Below, piece by piece: positions 33,562-42,831 of a DNA stretch of 64,000 bases (the first letter of the stretch is position 1; each line of letters opens with the position of its first letter). The stretch is taken from the NCBI RefSeq assembly GCF_000021925.1, contig NC_011830.1:334501-398500 (forward strand), read 5' to 3'. The stretch comes from Desulfitobacterium hafniense DCB-2 (lineage in GTDB: Bacteria; Bacillota; Desulfitobacteriia; Desulfitobacteriales; Desulfitobacteriaceae). Under the pieces are notes generated by a model. The model had not been told where the DNA came from and did no database searches. It saw only the letters and a program-made list of their open reading frames with translations. Both the position numbers and the translations under genes were made by a program.

Positions 33562-33606
33562 AGTATAACAATGTCGAAAAATTCAGACAAGCTCCCAGGG
33601 GGGATA
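33562..33606 (-). promoter_or_regulatory. Metal-type operator and promoter, copy 1 (importer operon)
   Basis: Minus strand: TATCCCCCC tract (33606-33598), GGGAGC, -35 TTGTCT (33590-33585), 17-bp spacer, -10 TATACT (33567-33562). It has the same architecture as 34752-34796, 45405-45449 and 45900-45942. C6/G6 tracts are the core of RcnR/CsoR-type operators. No hairpin element intervenes before the lipoprotein ATG. Confidence 0.75.
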
Positions 33607-33763
33607 TAACGACAGACAGAGAAGGAGATTATTCTCAAGCGTCGAATAGATATCAGCTGTAAGGGAAATCTGAAGATTTTCGCTAAATCTTAGAAAAAAT
33701 CAGATTCTAAGGGTTGATCTCTAGTATTCATTTATAAGACGATGAAACTAAAAATGCATGAGC

Positions 33764-33810
33764 AAGGCCATGGAGGTCTGCCTGATTTACGGGCACTCTA
33801 TGGCTTTTTT
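33764..33810 (+). ncRNA. Conserved leader hairpin, copy E
   Basis: AAGGCCATGGAG (33764-33775) pairs with CTCTATGGCTTT (33796-33807). A bulged A (33795) is followed by GUCU paired to GGGC, then a loop, and T6 ends the element. It matches the other four copies in the order CATGGAGGTCT, loop, CACT, ATGG, T-run. It lies in the leader of the CGGC-domain gene. Confidence 0.65.
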
Positions 33811-33877
33811 ATTGTGGACTGAGACCTGTTTAATGGGCAAAGGCCTATTGAGAAACGGTGAGGAGGTGCATGCAGCA

Positions 33878-34258
33878 ATGAAAATCGCGCTTTTTTGCTG
33901 CTCGAAAGTGACTCAAAAGCTTGGCTGTTCCAGCGCCCAATGCCTGTATGATGTGAAAAACAGAGTTGGTGCATTTGGTAGATATGCCAGGGATATACAG
34001 GTTGAGCTGGTAGGAGTGGTCAATTGTCCGGGGTGTCCGTCTCAAATCGCCCCTTATCGGATTATCGCCCAAATAGAAAACTTAGCGGATTTTCAAGTGG
34101 AGGCTATTCATTTCACGAATTGCATAAGCACTTTCTGCGCTTTTCATGAGAACTACCGGTTACTGATTGAGCGTAATTACCCTGAACTAGAAGTTATATT
34201 AGGCACTACACCCCATTTCACCCATGCCCAAGTCGAGCTTGTATCAACAAACAACTGA
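33878..34258 (+). CDS. CGGC-domain (DUF1847-like) cysteine-rich protein
   Basis: A 126-residue protein. KIALFCCSKVTQKLGCSSAQ, VELVGVVNCPGCPSQ and AIHFTNCISTFCAFHE give the CGGC-type pattern of conserved cysteines, here with CPGC in place of CGGC. Such proteins are thought to bind metal; the function is not established. ATG 33878 follows AGGAGGTG with 9 bp spacing; the frame open from 33758 runs through the leader hairpin and is not the start. It precedes the metal-sensor gene. Confidence 0.8.
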   Translation: MKIALFCCSKVTQKLGCSSAQCLYDVKNRVGAFGRYARDIQVELVGVVNCPGCPSQIAPYRIIAQIENLADFQVEAIHFTNCISTFCAFHENYRLLIERNYPELEVILGTTPHFTHAQVELVSTNN

Positions 34259-34343
34259 TAAACCGAAGTAAAAGCCCCTAAAGGAGGAAAAAGCAAAATT
34301 AGAGCGAATAACATACCTCACAAGAAGTGAATAAGATTTAATT

Positions 34344-34397
34344 AAACCATGGAGGTTTAGCCCAAAAGGGGTTAACTCTGTGGTTTTTTATTTTTTC
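34344..34397 (+). ncRNA. Conserved leader hairpin, copy D (divergent)
   Basis: AAACCA (34344-34349) pairs with TGGTTT (34381-34386), continuing through TGGAG/CTCTG, with an inner CCC/GGG stem around AAAA, and a long T-rich tail. It keeps the CCATGGAGGT core. It lies about 55 bp before the CsoR/RcnR-family gene. Confidence 0.6.
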
Positions 34398-34448
34398 GCG
34401 GATGTCTTAATTTGTTAGATGTCTTAATTTGTTAAATGAAGGAGTCGG

Positions 34449-34742
34449 ATGATTATCATGAGAGAGAAGGGCCACAGCCACACTCACCATCACACCAAAG
34501 CCGTACTCAATCGGTTATCCCGGGCCATTGGCCATCTGGAATCAGTGAAACGGATGGTAGAAGAGGAGAAGGACTGCAGCGAAGTGCTGATTCAATTATC
34601 GGCAGTTATAGCCGCACTCAATAATACCGGTAAGGTTATTCTTAAGGATCATATTGAGCATTGCATTGTTGATGCCTGGGAGCTTGGTAATGAGGAGGCT
34701 ATGGAAAATCTGAATAAGGCCATTGACCGGTTTATAAAATGA
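34449..34742 (+). CDS. CsoR/RcnR/InrS family metal-sensing repressor
   Basis: A 97-residue all-helical repressor. HSHTHHHTKAVLNRLSRAIGHLESVKRMVEE opens with a His cluster (residues 9-15); Cys43 (KDCSEVL), His68 and Cys72 (LKDHIEHC) fill the W-X-Y-Z positions. Known fingerprints: CsoR x-Cys-His-Cys (copper), RcnR His-Cys-His-His (nickel/cobalt), InrS His-Cys-His-Cys (nickel). The His-rich start with Cys-His-Cys fits InrS best, so nickel is the favoured metal. ATG 34449 follows AAGGAG closely; ATG 34458 is the alternative. It should bind the C6-tract operators nearby. Confidence 0.87.
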   Translation: MIIMREKGHSHTHHHTKAVLNRLSRAIGHLESVKRMVEEEKDCSEVLIQLSAVIAALNNTGKVILKDHIEHCIVDAWELGNEEAMENLNKAIDRFIK

Positions 34743-34751
34743 GCCAAAAAA

Positions 34752-34796
34752 TATCCCCCCATGGGGCTTGTGAGATAAAAAAAGAATTGCTAAACT
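34752..34796 (+). promoter_or_regulatory. Metal-type operator and promoter, copy 2 (main operon)
   Basis: TATCCCCCC (34752-34760), ATGGGGC, -35 TTGTGA (34768-34773), 17-bp spacer, -10 TAAACT (34791-34796). CCCCATGGGG is palindromic. It starts 10 bp after the sensor gene and drives the methyltransferase/importer operon. Confidence 0.78.
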
Positions 34797-34850
34797 ATGA
34801 ATACCTTTGGAGGTTGGCCATGGATGGGGCCATTTCATCATAGTATAACG

Positions 34851-34904
34851 AAGACCATGGAGGTCTGTTTGCCCTAACCAGGGATGGACACTTCATGGTC
34901 TTTT
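34851..34904 (+). ncRNA. Conserved leader hairpin, copy A
   Basis: AAGACCATG (34851-34859) pairs with CATGGTCTT (34894-34902). GAG pairs CTT, A34890 is bulged, GTCT pairs GGAC, and CCCT/AGGG closes an AACC loop. A T-run follows. It lies about 50 nt after the promoter and 40 nt before the methyltransferase ATG, as an attenuator would. Confidence 0.7.
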
Positions 34905-34942
34905 GTCATTTTTTAATATTATGCAAACGAAAGGTGATACAT

Positions 34943-35716
34943 ATGGGAATTTCTGAAGCAAAAGCAATCGGCAAGCGTTGGAGCTTTTGCGCCGATGGCT
35001 ACAATGCGATTATTCAAAATGAATTCTCCGGTGAGCTGTCCAAAAAATGGAGCGACCTCCTCATCGGCAATGCGCCCTGCCCGGCCGGCAAAGTGCTGGA
35101 TGTTGGCACTGGTCCTGGTTTTTTTGCCTTGCTGATGGGAAGCATGGGCTGGGATGTTCATGGCATTGATTGCTCTGAAAAAATGATTGAAACCGCAGTT
35201 GCAAACGCCCAAAAGGCGGGGATTGACGCAGAGTTCAGTGTAATGGACAGCCATTCACTGGATTTTCCTGACAATACCTTCGACTATATCGTGGGGCGCA
35301 ATGTCACTTGGATACTCTATGAGCCTGAAAAAGCCTTTAAAGAATGGCTGCGTGTCTTGAAGCCGGGCGGGCGCCTGCTGTATTTGGATGGGAATTGGCA
35401 CTATACACTTAATGAGGATTGGAATGCCGCCAGAAAAGCAGACGAGGCGGAGTACAGGGAGAAATATGGCACTCCGCCCAATTCATATCGCGGGGATGAG
35501 AAAACAGAGGAAGAGTTCAAAAAGCTCCTGTACTTTAATAATATCCTGCGTCCGGATTGGGATACTGAGCAACTGCCGGTATTTGGATATGAAAAGATAA
35601 AAGTTACACCCAGACTTAATGAAGAGGTGTATAGTGAGGAAAAACAGCTCCTTTACCGCTCTGTCCCCCTTTTTATGGTCACAGCGGATAAGGCCTCAAT
35701 CCCCTCCAAATTATGA
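34943..35716 (+). CDS. Class I SAM-dependent methyltransferase (1)
   Basis: A 257-residue methyltransferase. KVLDVGTGPGFFALLMGSMG is motif I, GIDCSEKMIETA motif II, DYIVGRNVTWILYEPEKA and EWLRVLKPGGRLLYLD the later motifs. RNVTW and DGNWHYTL are shared with the methyltransferase at 44631-45389, so the two are paralogues and may methylate one substrate at successive steps. ATG 34943 follows AAAGGTG. First gene of the main metal operon. The substrate is unknown; tailoring of a metallophore is a guess from context. Confidence 0.87.
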   Translation: MGISEAKAIGKRWSFCADGYNAIIQNEFSGELSKKWSDLLIGNAPCPAGKVLDVGTGPGFFALLMGSMGWDVHGIDCSEKMIETAVANAQKAGIDAEFSVMDSHSLDFPDNTFDYIVGRNVTWILYEPEKAFKEWLRVLKPGGRLLYLDGNWHYTLNEDWNAARKADEAEYREKYGTPPNSYRGDEKTEEEFKKLLYFNNILRPDWDTEQLPVFGYEKIKVTPRLNEEVYSEEKQLLYRSVPLFMVTADKASIPSKL

Positions 35717-35781
35717 ATCCAGGTTAGGGCACTGTCACCTGCGGACAAAGACGGGCAGTGACTGGCGGAAGCGAGAGACAA

Positions 35782-36741
35782 ATGTGGAAACACGGTATTA
35801 AGAAACTATTGCAGACACTATTCGACGTAGCGATATTGCTGTTTGGTGTGACCTTCTTATCTTTTTCCCTTATGCATCTTGCGCCCGGTGATCCGGCGGT
35901 GACCATACTGCGCGCAGGGGGGGCCATGCCAACCGAGCAGGATATTATTGCGAAAAGAGCCGAAATGGGTTTGGACCGGCCGTTTCTTGAGCAGTATGGC
36001 TCCTGGCTGTCGGGCTTTGTTCAGGGGGATCTCGGCGTTTCCATGGTCGATGGGAAAAACGTGACGCCGCGGATCATGAACGCGCTCAAAAACAGCCTGC
36101 TGTTAGCGGCCGTCAGTCTGGCTGCCGGTATTGCTGTGGCGTTGCCTGTTGGTGTATTGGCAGCTGTAAAAAAAGACAGGGCCTTTGACAAACTCACCTG
36201 CACCCTTGCCTTCATACGGTTGGCTATGCCCTCCTTTTTAGTCGGACTGGGACTGCTCTATGTTTTTGCCTACAAACTGAAACTAATCTCTGTGATGAGC
36301 AGCACGGCAGGAGCGGCCGGCATCATCCTGCCTGTGGTAACCCTTGCTACCGGTATTTGCGCGAGAATGGTGCGGCAGATACGGGCTACTTTTTCCGCAG
36401 AACTGAGGGAGCCCTACGTCAATGGACTCAGGTCAAAGGGTGTCGGTGAATTAAGAATTCTCTTTCGCCATGTTCTGAAAAATACGATGCTCCCCATCAT
36501 GACCCTTATTGCCCTCAGCTTTGGAGAATTGATTGGCGGAACAGCAGTCGTGGAAACAATTTTTTCCTGGCCGGGATTGGGGCGTTTGGCCCTTAACGCA
36601 ATTAACGAAAGAGACTATACAATTATTCAAGGTTTTGTTGTGACAACTTCTCTGATCTTCTGCCTTCTTTATGGGTTGACAGAACTATCATACAGTTTTT
36701 TTGACCCGCGTGTTAAAAAGGCTAAGGGGAGAACGACCTAA
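35782..36741 (+). CDS. ABC transporter permease (NikB/DppB type, 2)
   Basis: A 319-residue six-helix permease: LMHLAPGDPAVTILRAGG, YGSWLSGFVQGDLGVS, and EAA loop AELREPYVNGLRSKGVGELRILFRHVLKN. ATG 35782 follows GGAAGCGAGAG; a GTG at 35758 is in frame. It overlaps the next gene by one base (TAATG). It forms an importer with the products from 36741, 37607, 39208 and 40139. Confidence 0.9.
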   Translation: MWKHGIKKLLQTLFDVAILLFGVTFLSFSLMHLAPGDPAVTILRAGGAMPTEQDIIAKRAEMGLDRPFLEQYGSWLSGFVQGDLGVSMVDGKNVTPRIMNALKNSLLLAAVSLAAGIAVALPVGVLAAVKKDRAFDKLTCTLAFIRLAMPSFLVGLGLLYVFAYKLKLISVMSSTAGAAGIILPVVTLATGICARMVRQIRATFSAELREPYVNGLRSKGVGELRILFRHVLKNTMLPIMTLIALSFGELIGGTAVVETIFSWPGLGRLALNAINERDYTIIQGFVVTTSLIFCLLYGLTELSYSFFDPRVKKAKGRTT

Positions 36742-37583
36742 TGCACGATGGGATGAAATGCCAAAGAACAAAAATCAGGCTTGCCGTGTATATAGTACTT
36801 ACCCTGGGCCTGCTCTTGGTTGCCTTGTTTGGTGAGAGCATAGCTCCCTATGATCCCTATAAGACCAATGTCATGGCCATTGATCAGCCGCCAAGTTACG
36901 ACTATTGGTTTGGAACGGATAATTTGGGGAGATGTCTGTTCTCAAGGGTGTTGACCGGTGCGCGGAGTTCATTGTCGGCAACATTGCTGATCGTGGCCAT
37001 TACCGGTGTATTGGGTACTTTGATAGGAGTGGCTGCCGGATATTATGGCGGGATCGTAGATAATATCCTGAAACGGCTTTTACTGATCTTTCAGTCGTTT
37101 CCCGGTCAGGTTCTGGCGATTGCCATCGTCGGCGTCCTCGGAGCCGGTTTTGGCAATGCGGTGATTGCCCTCGGTGTAATCGGCTGGATATCCTATGCGA
37201 GAATAGCGAGAAGCATGGTGCTGAAGATCAGGAACGCGGGCTATGTTAACGCGGCGAGACTGTGCGGATGCGGCTCAGCCTACATTATGATTCATCATGT
37301 TATTCCCAATATCAGTTCATTATTGTTTGTAACAGCCATGAACGCTCTGGCGGGAACCATGCTGGAGATTTCAGCCCTTTCTTTCCTGGGACTCTCCGCA
37401 ACGCCACCCATACCTGAATGGGGATTTATGATCAGTGAAGGCCGAAAAGTACTCATGACAGCACCGTGGCAGACGTTATTTCCAGGAATTGCAATACTGA
37501 TCACCGTCATCATTTTAAACCGGCTTGGTGACAGTGTTCAGGACTATATGGCAGTAAGACAGCAAGAGCTGTCTGTAATGTAA
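36741..37583 (+). CDS. ABC transporter permease (NikC/DppC type, 2)
   Basis: A 280-residue permease with the NikC/DppC motif PPSYDYWFGTDNLGRCLFSRVL after helix 1 and the EAA loop near ARLCGCGSAYIMIHHVIPN. Its start overlaps the stop of the NikB-type gene, so the two are coupled. Confidence 0.9.
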   Translation: MHDGMKCQRTKIRLAVYIVLTLGLLLVALFGESIAPYDPYKTNVMAIDQPPSYDYWFGTDNLGRCLFSRVLTGARSSLSATLLIVAITGVLGTLIGVAAGYYGGIVDNILKRLLLIFQSFPGQVLAIAIVGVLGAGFGNAVIALGVIGWISYARIARSMVLKIRNAGYVNAARLCGCGSAYIMIHHVIPNISSLLFVTAMNALAGTMLEISALSFLGLSATPPIPEWGFMISEGRKVLMTAPWQTLFPGIAILITVIILNRLGDSVQDYMAVRQQELSVM

Positions 37584-37606
37584 AAACAAAATAGGGGAGG
37601 AAAGTT

Positions 37607-39172
37607 ATGAAAAGACGATTAAAAGGCTTCATACTGCTGGTCATGGCGGCTGTGATCCTGGCCGGCTGCTCCAACACGCCCGCAGCGGTCAGCCCTGGCT
37701 CCGAATCCCCGGGGACAAGCCGGACTGAGGCCGGGGCAAAGCACTTGAATGTTGCCTATCACTCGGAAATCAAATCACTTGACCCTGGTAAAACAAGCTG
37801 GGACACCACCCGTATCGGTGTCGGCGAGCGCCTTTTTAAAATTAATGATCATTTGGAGCTGGAGCCTTGGCTTGTCCAAACCTACCAGCGCCTTGACGAG
37901 CTCACCTGGGAGTTTATCCTGCGTGATGACGTAAACTTTTCTAATGGGAAAAAAATGACGGGCGAGTCTGTTAAGGCTTGCCTGGAGCGCACGATTGCCA
38001 TGAACCCGCGGGCGGTGACCATGCTGAATATCGCCTCCATAGCAGTGGATGGACAAAAGCTCACGGTCAAAACAAATGGGATCAATGCCGCCCTTCCTAA
38101 CAACATGGCGGACGTTGTCTGCACCATCCTGGATAGTGATACCCTTAGCGATGAAACGGGTATACCGGTTGGCACCGGGCCTTTTGTGATACAGTCGATG
38201 GCGGAAGGCCAGATGGAACTAACCGCCAATCAAGACTATTGGAACGGTACGCCCAAGCTCGGCTCCATCACCATAAAATACATCACGGATGGCAACGCTC
38301 AGGCGATGGCCCTAGATAATGGAGAAGTCGATCTTGCCTTTCAGCTTCCTACTGAGAATATTATGCAGTTTATGGGCAACGATCGGTTTGATGTGACGAA
38401 ATCCTCGGGCTCCCGTTCGCAAGTTATGTATTTTGATTTTGAAAATCAATTTCTGTCCGATCTTAATGTGCGCAAGGCCATTACCATGGCCATTGACCGG
38501 GAGACCTTTGCTGACGTTATCAACAAAGGCAACTCAGAAGCGGCGACGGCAATTTTCCCCGTCAGCTTTTCCTATGGAAAGATTAAAGGCGTCGACTACG
38601 ATAAGGAAGGGGCCAAGAAGCTTCTTGCCGATTCCGGATATACAGACAGCGACGGCGATGGCATCTTAGATAAGAATGGGGTACCCATGAGCTTCAAGCT
38701 CTACTCCTATGGTTCTCATGGCAGCCTGCTGCCGACATTTTGCGAGGCGATTCAGGCGTCCCTAAAGGAAATCGGCATCGGCATCGACATCCGGATCAAC
38801 GATTATGAGCCCCATACCAATTTTCTCAAAAACGGCGGTTTTGATCTGGCGCTCAACAGCTATATCATGGCGCCTGTGGCGGATCCCCAGTATTTTGCGG
38901 ACATTATGCTTAAAAGCGGCGCTGACTATAACTACGGCAAGTATGCAAATCCGGAGGTTGACGCACTAATCGCTCAGCTCGATGAAGAATTTGCTGACGG
39001 CAAAAGGCAAGAGCTTGCCCAAGAAATTCAGAAAAAGATCGTGGAGGACTGCGGGTTCTTGACGATTGGGCACCTCAAATATCAGATTGCAGCCAATAAA
39101 AAAGTCACCGGCTATTCCACCCAAGCCACCGAATACTATTTGCTGAACGAAAATACGGATATTAACGCCTAA
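37607..39172 (+). CDS. Nickel/peptide-type ABC substrate-binding lipoprotein (2)
   Basis: A 521-residue family 5 receptor. Lipobox LAGC with Cys21 as lipidated residue. SEIKSLDPGKTSWDTTRIGVGERL, RDDVNFSNGKKMTGESVKACL and SDSDGDG-like DSDGDGILDKNG are typical of NikA/CntA/OppA. It differs clearly from the first receptor in its binding-pocket region (IMAPVADPQYFADIMLKSGADYNYGKYANPEVDALI), so the two importers probably take different chelates. GGGGAGGAAAGTT precedes the ATG. Confidence 0.9.
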   Translation: MKRRLKGFILLVMAAVILAGCSNTPAAVSPGSESPGTSRTEAGAKHLNVAYHSEIKSLDPGKTSWDTTRIGVGERLFKINDHLELEPWLVQTYQRLDELTWEFILRDDVNFSNGKKMTGESVKACLERTIAMNPRAVTMLNIASIAVDGQKLTVKTNGINAALPNNMADVVCTILDSDTLSDETGIPVGTGPFVIQSMAEGQMELTANQDYWNGTPKLGSITIKYITDGNAQAMALDNGEVDLAFQLPTENIMQFMGNDRFDVTKSSGSRSQVMYFDFENQFLSDLNVRKAITMAIDRETFADVINKGNSEAATAIFPVSFSYGKIKGVDYDKEGAKKLLADSGYTDSDGDGILDKNGVPMSFKLYSYGSHGSLLPTFCEAIQASLKEIGIGIDIRINDYEPHTNFLKNGGFDLALNSYIMAPVADPQYFADIMLKSGADYNYGKYANPEVDALIAQLDEEFADGKRQELAQEIQKKIVEDCGFLTIGHLKYQIAANKKVTGYSTQATEYYLLNENTDINA

Positions 39173-39207
39173 GTATTCGAAAACCAGGTTGCGGAGGAGG
39201 TGAGCTC

Positions 39208-40149
39208 TTGCTCGAAATAAACAGGCTTTCCGTAGCCTATGGCAATCATTTGGCTCTCAAAGACGTCACCCTTGCTATGAAAAGTCATGAGACCTATTGC
39301 CTGGTTGGCGAAAGCGGCAGCGGAAAAACAACCTTACTCAAAGCAATTACCGGATTGCTGGGAGAGGGCGGCAGATATATTGAAGGCGAGGTCGTATTTG
39401 AAGGGAAAGAGCTCATCTCACTGCCACAGCCGGAGCTGCGAAAACTGCGCGGAGCAGCCATTGCGACCGTCCACCAGCAAGCCGGCAGCGCAATGGATCC
39501 GATCATGAAGGTGGGGAAACAATTTCATGAGGCCCTTTCGGTCAGGGCAAAAATAAGCCGAAGGGAATCCGACCGCCTGGCCCAGGAGTGTATGAAGACA
39601 CTGGCTTTAAAAGAGCCGGAACGAATCCTCAAATCCTATCCCGGCATGCTGAGCGGCGGCACAATTCAAAGAGTAGCACTGGCCATGGCCATGGCGATGA
39701 ACCCCACTCTGATTCTGGCGGATGAGCCCACATCTGCTTTGGATGTTACGGTACAGGTAGAAGTTGTGGGTACACTGAAAAAACTGCAGGAAAATTGCAG
39801 CGCCGCTATGCTTCTTGTAACTCATAATATAGGCGTTGTCGCCCGTATGGCAGACAAAATCGGCGTCATGCTTGACGGGCGGCTGATCGAATCGGGCTCC
39901 AAAGCTCAGGTTCTCTCCAGTCCCGCCCACCCTTATACCCACATGCTGATCAATTCGGTTTTAAACAAAAAGGGCAGGCTGCCAATGGGCCCGACGATTT
40001 ACCATGAAGAGAAAACTCAAGGCTGCTCATTTTATAACCGATGTCCCCTAGGCTGCGGGCTGTGCAGGGAAACCCTTCCCCAAACCCGGGAGATTGGCTC
40101 AGACCATAGGGTTATGTGCCGATTGGCAGGAGAAAAATATGCACAGTAA
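39208..40149 (+). CDS. ABC transporter ATP-binding protein (NikD/OppD type)
   Basis: A 313-residue ATPase. Walker A GESGSGKTT, Q-loop TVHQQAGSAMDPIMKVGKQ, signature LSGGTIQ, Walker B ILADEPTSALD, switch His TH, then the OppD C-terminal extension with cysteines (CSFYNRCPLGCGLC), which in this family binds an iron-sulphur cluster or metal. The start is TTG after GGAGGAGGTGAGC. It may also serve the incomplete importer at 29.4-33.5 kb. Confidence 0.9.
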   Translation: MLEINRLSVAYGNHLALKDVTLAMKSHETYCLVGESGSGKTTLLKAITGLLGEGGRYIEGEVVFEGKELISLPQPELRKLRGAAIATVHQQAGSAMDPIMKVGKQFHEALSVRAKISRRESDRLAQECMKTLALKEPERILKSYPGMLSGGTIQRVALAMAMAMNPTLILADEPTSALDVTVQVEVVGTLKKLQENCSAAMLLVTHNIGVVARMADKIGVMLDGRLIESGSKAQVLSSPAHPYTHMLINSVLNKKGRLPMGPTIYHEEKTQGCSFYNRCPLGCGLCRETLPQTREIGSDHRVMCRLAGEKYAQ

Positions 40150-41092
40150 CATCCTGACCATTGAAAATCTGACCAAGCGCTACGAAGAGCTCACCGCTGT
40201 TGATAATGTGAGTTTCTCAATTCAAGAAGGAGAATCCATCGGCCTGGTGGGGGAGAGCGGCTGCGGCAAGAGTACTCTGGCTCGCCTGCTGTCGGGCCTG
40301 GAAGCGCCCAGTTCAGGAAAAGCACTCCTGAATGGCAAACCCATTCGCATTGAGAAAGGCCGCGGGCGGAAACACAGAGTCAATATGGTGTTTCAGGATC
40401 CCTCAGATACCTTCGCTAAGCATATGACGGTTTTTGCCTGCCTATACGAGGCGCTGTCCCATACCCGTAAAACATCTAAGGCAGAAGGGAAATCGATCAT
40501 AAGGGAAACCTTGCGCATGGTAGAAATCCCGGAAGAATATATGCACCGGCGGGTACGGCAGCTCAGCGGGGGAGAGTGTCAGCGTGTGGCCATTGCCCGG
40601 GCCCTTTTAACCGAGCCTCATCTGCTGATTTTCGATGAGGCAACAAGCGCCCTTGACGTTACGGTTCAGGCACAGATTCTGCGTTTGCTGGTCAGGTTAA
40701 AGCAGGAAAAAAAGTCAACCTATTTATTTATTTCCCACGATCTGGCTCTTGTCTCGTGTCTGTGCAGCAGGGTCCTTGTGATGTACCGGGGAAAATTAGT
40801 AGAGTGCGGTACAACAGAATGCATCATGAACTATCCCCTTCATCCCTATACAGAGCTGCTCATATCCTGTGCGGAAGCTTTTATGCTGGATACTTCCGGT
40901 ACCAATAAAGAACTGCCGGCCATACCATCGGCAGAGTTGAATGCTGAAGAGAGTGGATGCTGCTTCTTGGCGAGTTGCGGCAGGAGAAGGCAGGTTTGCG
41001 CCGAAAAAAGACCTCAGCTCACGGAGTGCGGGCCCGGACATCAGGCGGCTTGCTTTTTTCCCTATATAAATAACGAGAGGATAAACAGATGA
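40139..41092 (+). CDS. ABC transporter ATP-binding protein (NikE/OppF type)
   Basis: A 317-residue ATPase: Walker A GESGCGKST, MVFQDPSDTFAKHMTV, signature LSGGECQ, Walker B LLIFDEATSALD, switch FISHD. The C-terminal extension has a cysteine cluster (CCFLASCGRRRQVC) as in OppF/DppF. ATG 40139 lies inside the end of the NikD-type gene after AGGAGAAAAAT, so translation is coupled. It overlaps the next gene by 4 bp. Confidence 0.9.
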   Translation: MHSNILTIENLTKRYEELTAVDNVSFSIQEGESIGLVGESGCGKSTLARLLSGLEAPSSGKALLNGKPIRIEKGRGRKHRVNMVFQDPSDTFAKHMTVFACLYEALSHTRKTSKAEGKSIIRETLRMVEIPEEYMHRRVRQLSGGECQRVAIARALLTEPHLLIFDEATSALDVTVQAQILRLLVRLKQEKKSTYLFISHDLALVSCLCSRVLVMYRGKLVECGTTECIMNYPLHPYTELLISCAEAFMLDTSGTNKELPAIPSAELNAEESGCCFLASCGRRRQVCAEKRPQLTECGPGHQAACFFPYINNERINR

Positions 41093-42831
41093 GAGCATAT
41101 GGACGCCTCTTGCGATACGTCGCGGCAATTAAGGGTGAGGTTGCTTTGAAGGTTCTGATTGGCTTGGCAATCAGCGCCACCTATATCGGACAGGCACTGG
41201 CCATGGCCAAAGCCGTGTCCATTGTTTTTGCGCGCAGTGATTTGCAGGCTATTGTCGCCCCGGTCCTAATCGCGCTGGCAGCGGTGCTTCTGCGCGGATT
41301 TTTGAGCCGTATGATGGAGAGCTACAGCAAGGTAGTGGCCGCTAAGGTCAAGAACAAGATAAGGCTTTTGGTCTTCGACAAGATACTCCATCTCGGTCCG
41401 GGGTATCTGAGCGATAAGCGGAGCGGGAAGGTTCAGTCCCTGGTGCTGGATGGGATCGAATCCCTGGAGCCGTTCCTCGTAAACTATATTCCCCAGATAA
41501 TAACCATATCCATATCCGGTCTTGCCATCGGTATTTATCTGACGTCCCTCGATGTGGTGACAGGCCTGATCATCATTGTGTCCATGCTGCTCTGCGTTAT
41601 TGTCCCCTATTTAACCGTACCGCTGGTCAGCCGCAGCATTGTGACCTACTGGCGCTCCTATGCGACCCTCAACGCCCAATATATAGATGCTGTCCAGGGG
41701 ATGTCCACATTGATGGCCTTTAAAGCCAGCCGGGCCAAGGGCCGTGAACTGGCTGAAAACGCCCAGGGCTTTTATGTGCAGGCCATTCGCAATACAACCT
41801 TCTCTCTGATCGATTCAGGCCTCATGATGCTGCTGACTTCGGTCGCGTCGGCAATAACCGTGGCCATCGCCGCCTATCGGGCAGAGTCAGGGATCTTTCC
41901 CGTGATGGCGATATCCACTTTCCTGTTTCTTGCCGCGGAATGCGCCCGCCCGATGTCGGAGCTTAACGGCCACTGGCACAACAGCTTTCTGGGCTTGTCC
42001 GTGGCGGAGGAGCTTTTTGAAATCGTGGATGAAGAGCTGAAAATCACGGAAAAAGAGCATGCCGATACTGTTTCGCTGGATGGTCCCCTGCCGGCAGTTC
42101 AGTTTCAGGATGTGACCTTTGCTTATAACGAAGAGGCGAAGCCGGCCCTTGCAGGAATCAATCTGGAGATCAAAGGCGGTCAAACCATTGCCGTTGTCGG
42201 CAAATCCGGATCAGGCAAATCAACCATGGTCAATCTGCTCTTCCGCTTTTATGAGCCGACCCAGGGCAGCATCTTGATGAACGGCATAAATATAAAGGAT
42301 TACGGCATCAGTTATCTGCAAAGCAAGATCGCCGTGGTGTTTCAGGATACCTATCTTTTTTACGGAACCGTGTTTGAGAATATCCGTATGTCCCACACCG
42401 ATGCTGCTGATGACAAAGTCATAGCCGCGGCCAAAGCGGCCGGTGCCCATGAATTTATCATGGAGCTTCCCCAAGGCTATGCTACTGTCGTTGGCGAGCG
42501 GGGTGTCAATCTTTCCGGAGGGGAGAGGCAACGACTGGCGATTGCCCGTGCCATCCTGAAGGATGCGCCGCTGCTGATCCTGGATGAGGCGACCTCAAGT
42601 GTGGATGCCAGGAATGAAGCCCTAATTCAGAATACGCTGGATTCGCTCACCAAGGGGCGCACCACCATCATCATTGCCCATCGGCTTTCCACAGTGCAGA
42701 ATGCGGACAAGATAGTTGTTTTGGATCATGGTGAGCTGGCAGAGGCAGGCACCCACGAAGAGCTATTGCTGAAGGGCGGCATATATGCCGATCTCGTTCG
42801 TGCCCAGAGAGGGGATGAGAACAATGCCTAA
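41089..42831 (+). CDS. ABC half-transporter, TMD-NBD fusion (IrtA/YbtP-like)
   Basis: A 580-residue exporter-fold protein: six helices (residues ~15-300) then an ATPase with Walker A GKSGSGKST, ENIRMSHTDAADDK, signature LSGGERQ and Walker B LLILDEATSSVD. With the next gene it forms a heterodimer. Exporter-fold pairs inside siderophore loci (IrtAB, YbtPQ, FetMNS-like) act as importers of metal chelates; elsewhere they export drugs or lipids. Direction cannot be read from sequence. The ATGA overlap with the preceding ATPase gene places it in the same operon. Confidence 0.88.
   Translation: MRAYGRLLRYVAAIKGEVALKVLIGLAISATYIGQALAMAKAVSIVFARSDLQAIVAPVLIALAAVLLRGFLSRMMESYSKVVAAKVKNKIRLLVFDKILHLGPGYLSDKRSGKVQSLVLDGIESLEPFLVNYIPQIITISISGLAIGIYLTSLDVVTGLIIIVSMLLCVIVPYLTVPLVSRSIVTYWRSYATLNAQYIDAVQGMSTLMAFKASRAKGRELAENAQGFYVQAIRNTTFSLIDSGLMMLLTSVASAITVAIAAYRAESGIFPVMAISTFLFLAAECARPMSELNGHWHNSFLGLSVAEELFEIVDEELKITEKEHADTVSLDGPLPAVQFQDVTFAYNEEAKPALAGINLEIKGGQTIAVVGKSGSGKSTMVNLLFRFYEPTQGSILMNGINIKDYGISYLQSKIAVVFQDTYLFYGTVFENIRMSHTDAADDKVIAAAKAAGAHEFIMELPQGYATVVGERGVNLSGGERQRLAIARAILKDAPLLILDEATSSVDARNEALIQNTLDSLTKGRTTIIIAHRLSTVQNADKIVVLDHGELAEAGTHEELLLKGGIYADLVRAQRGDENNA

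Noticed and set aside
33758..33877. N-terminal extension of the CGGC-domain gene
   Set aside because: It would translate the conserved leader hairpin; a good ribosome site lies at 33861-33868 for ATG 33878.
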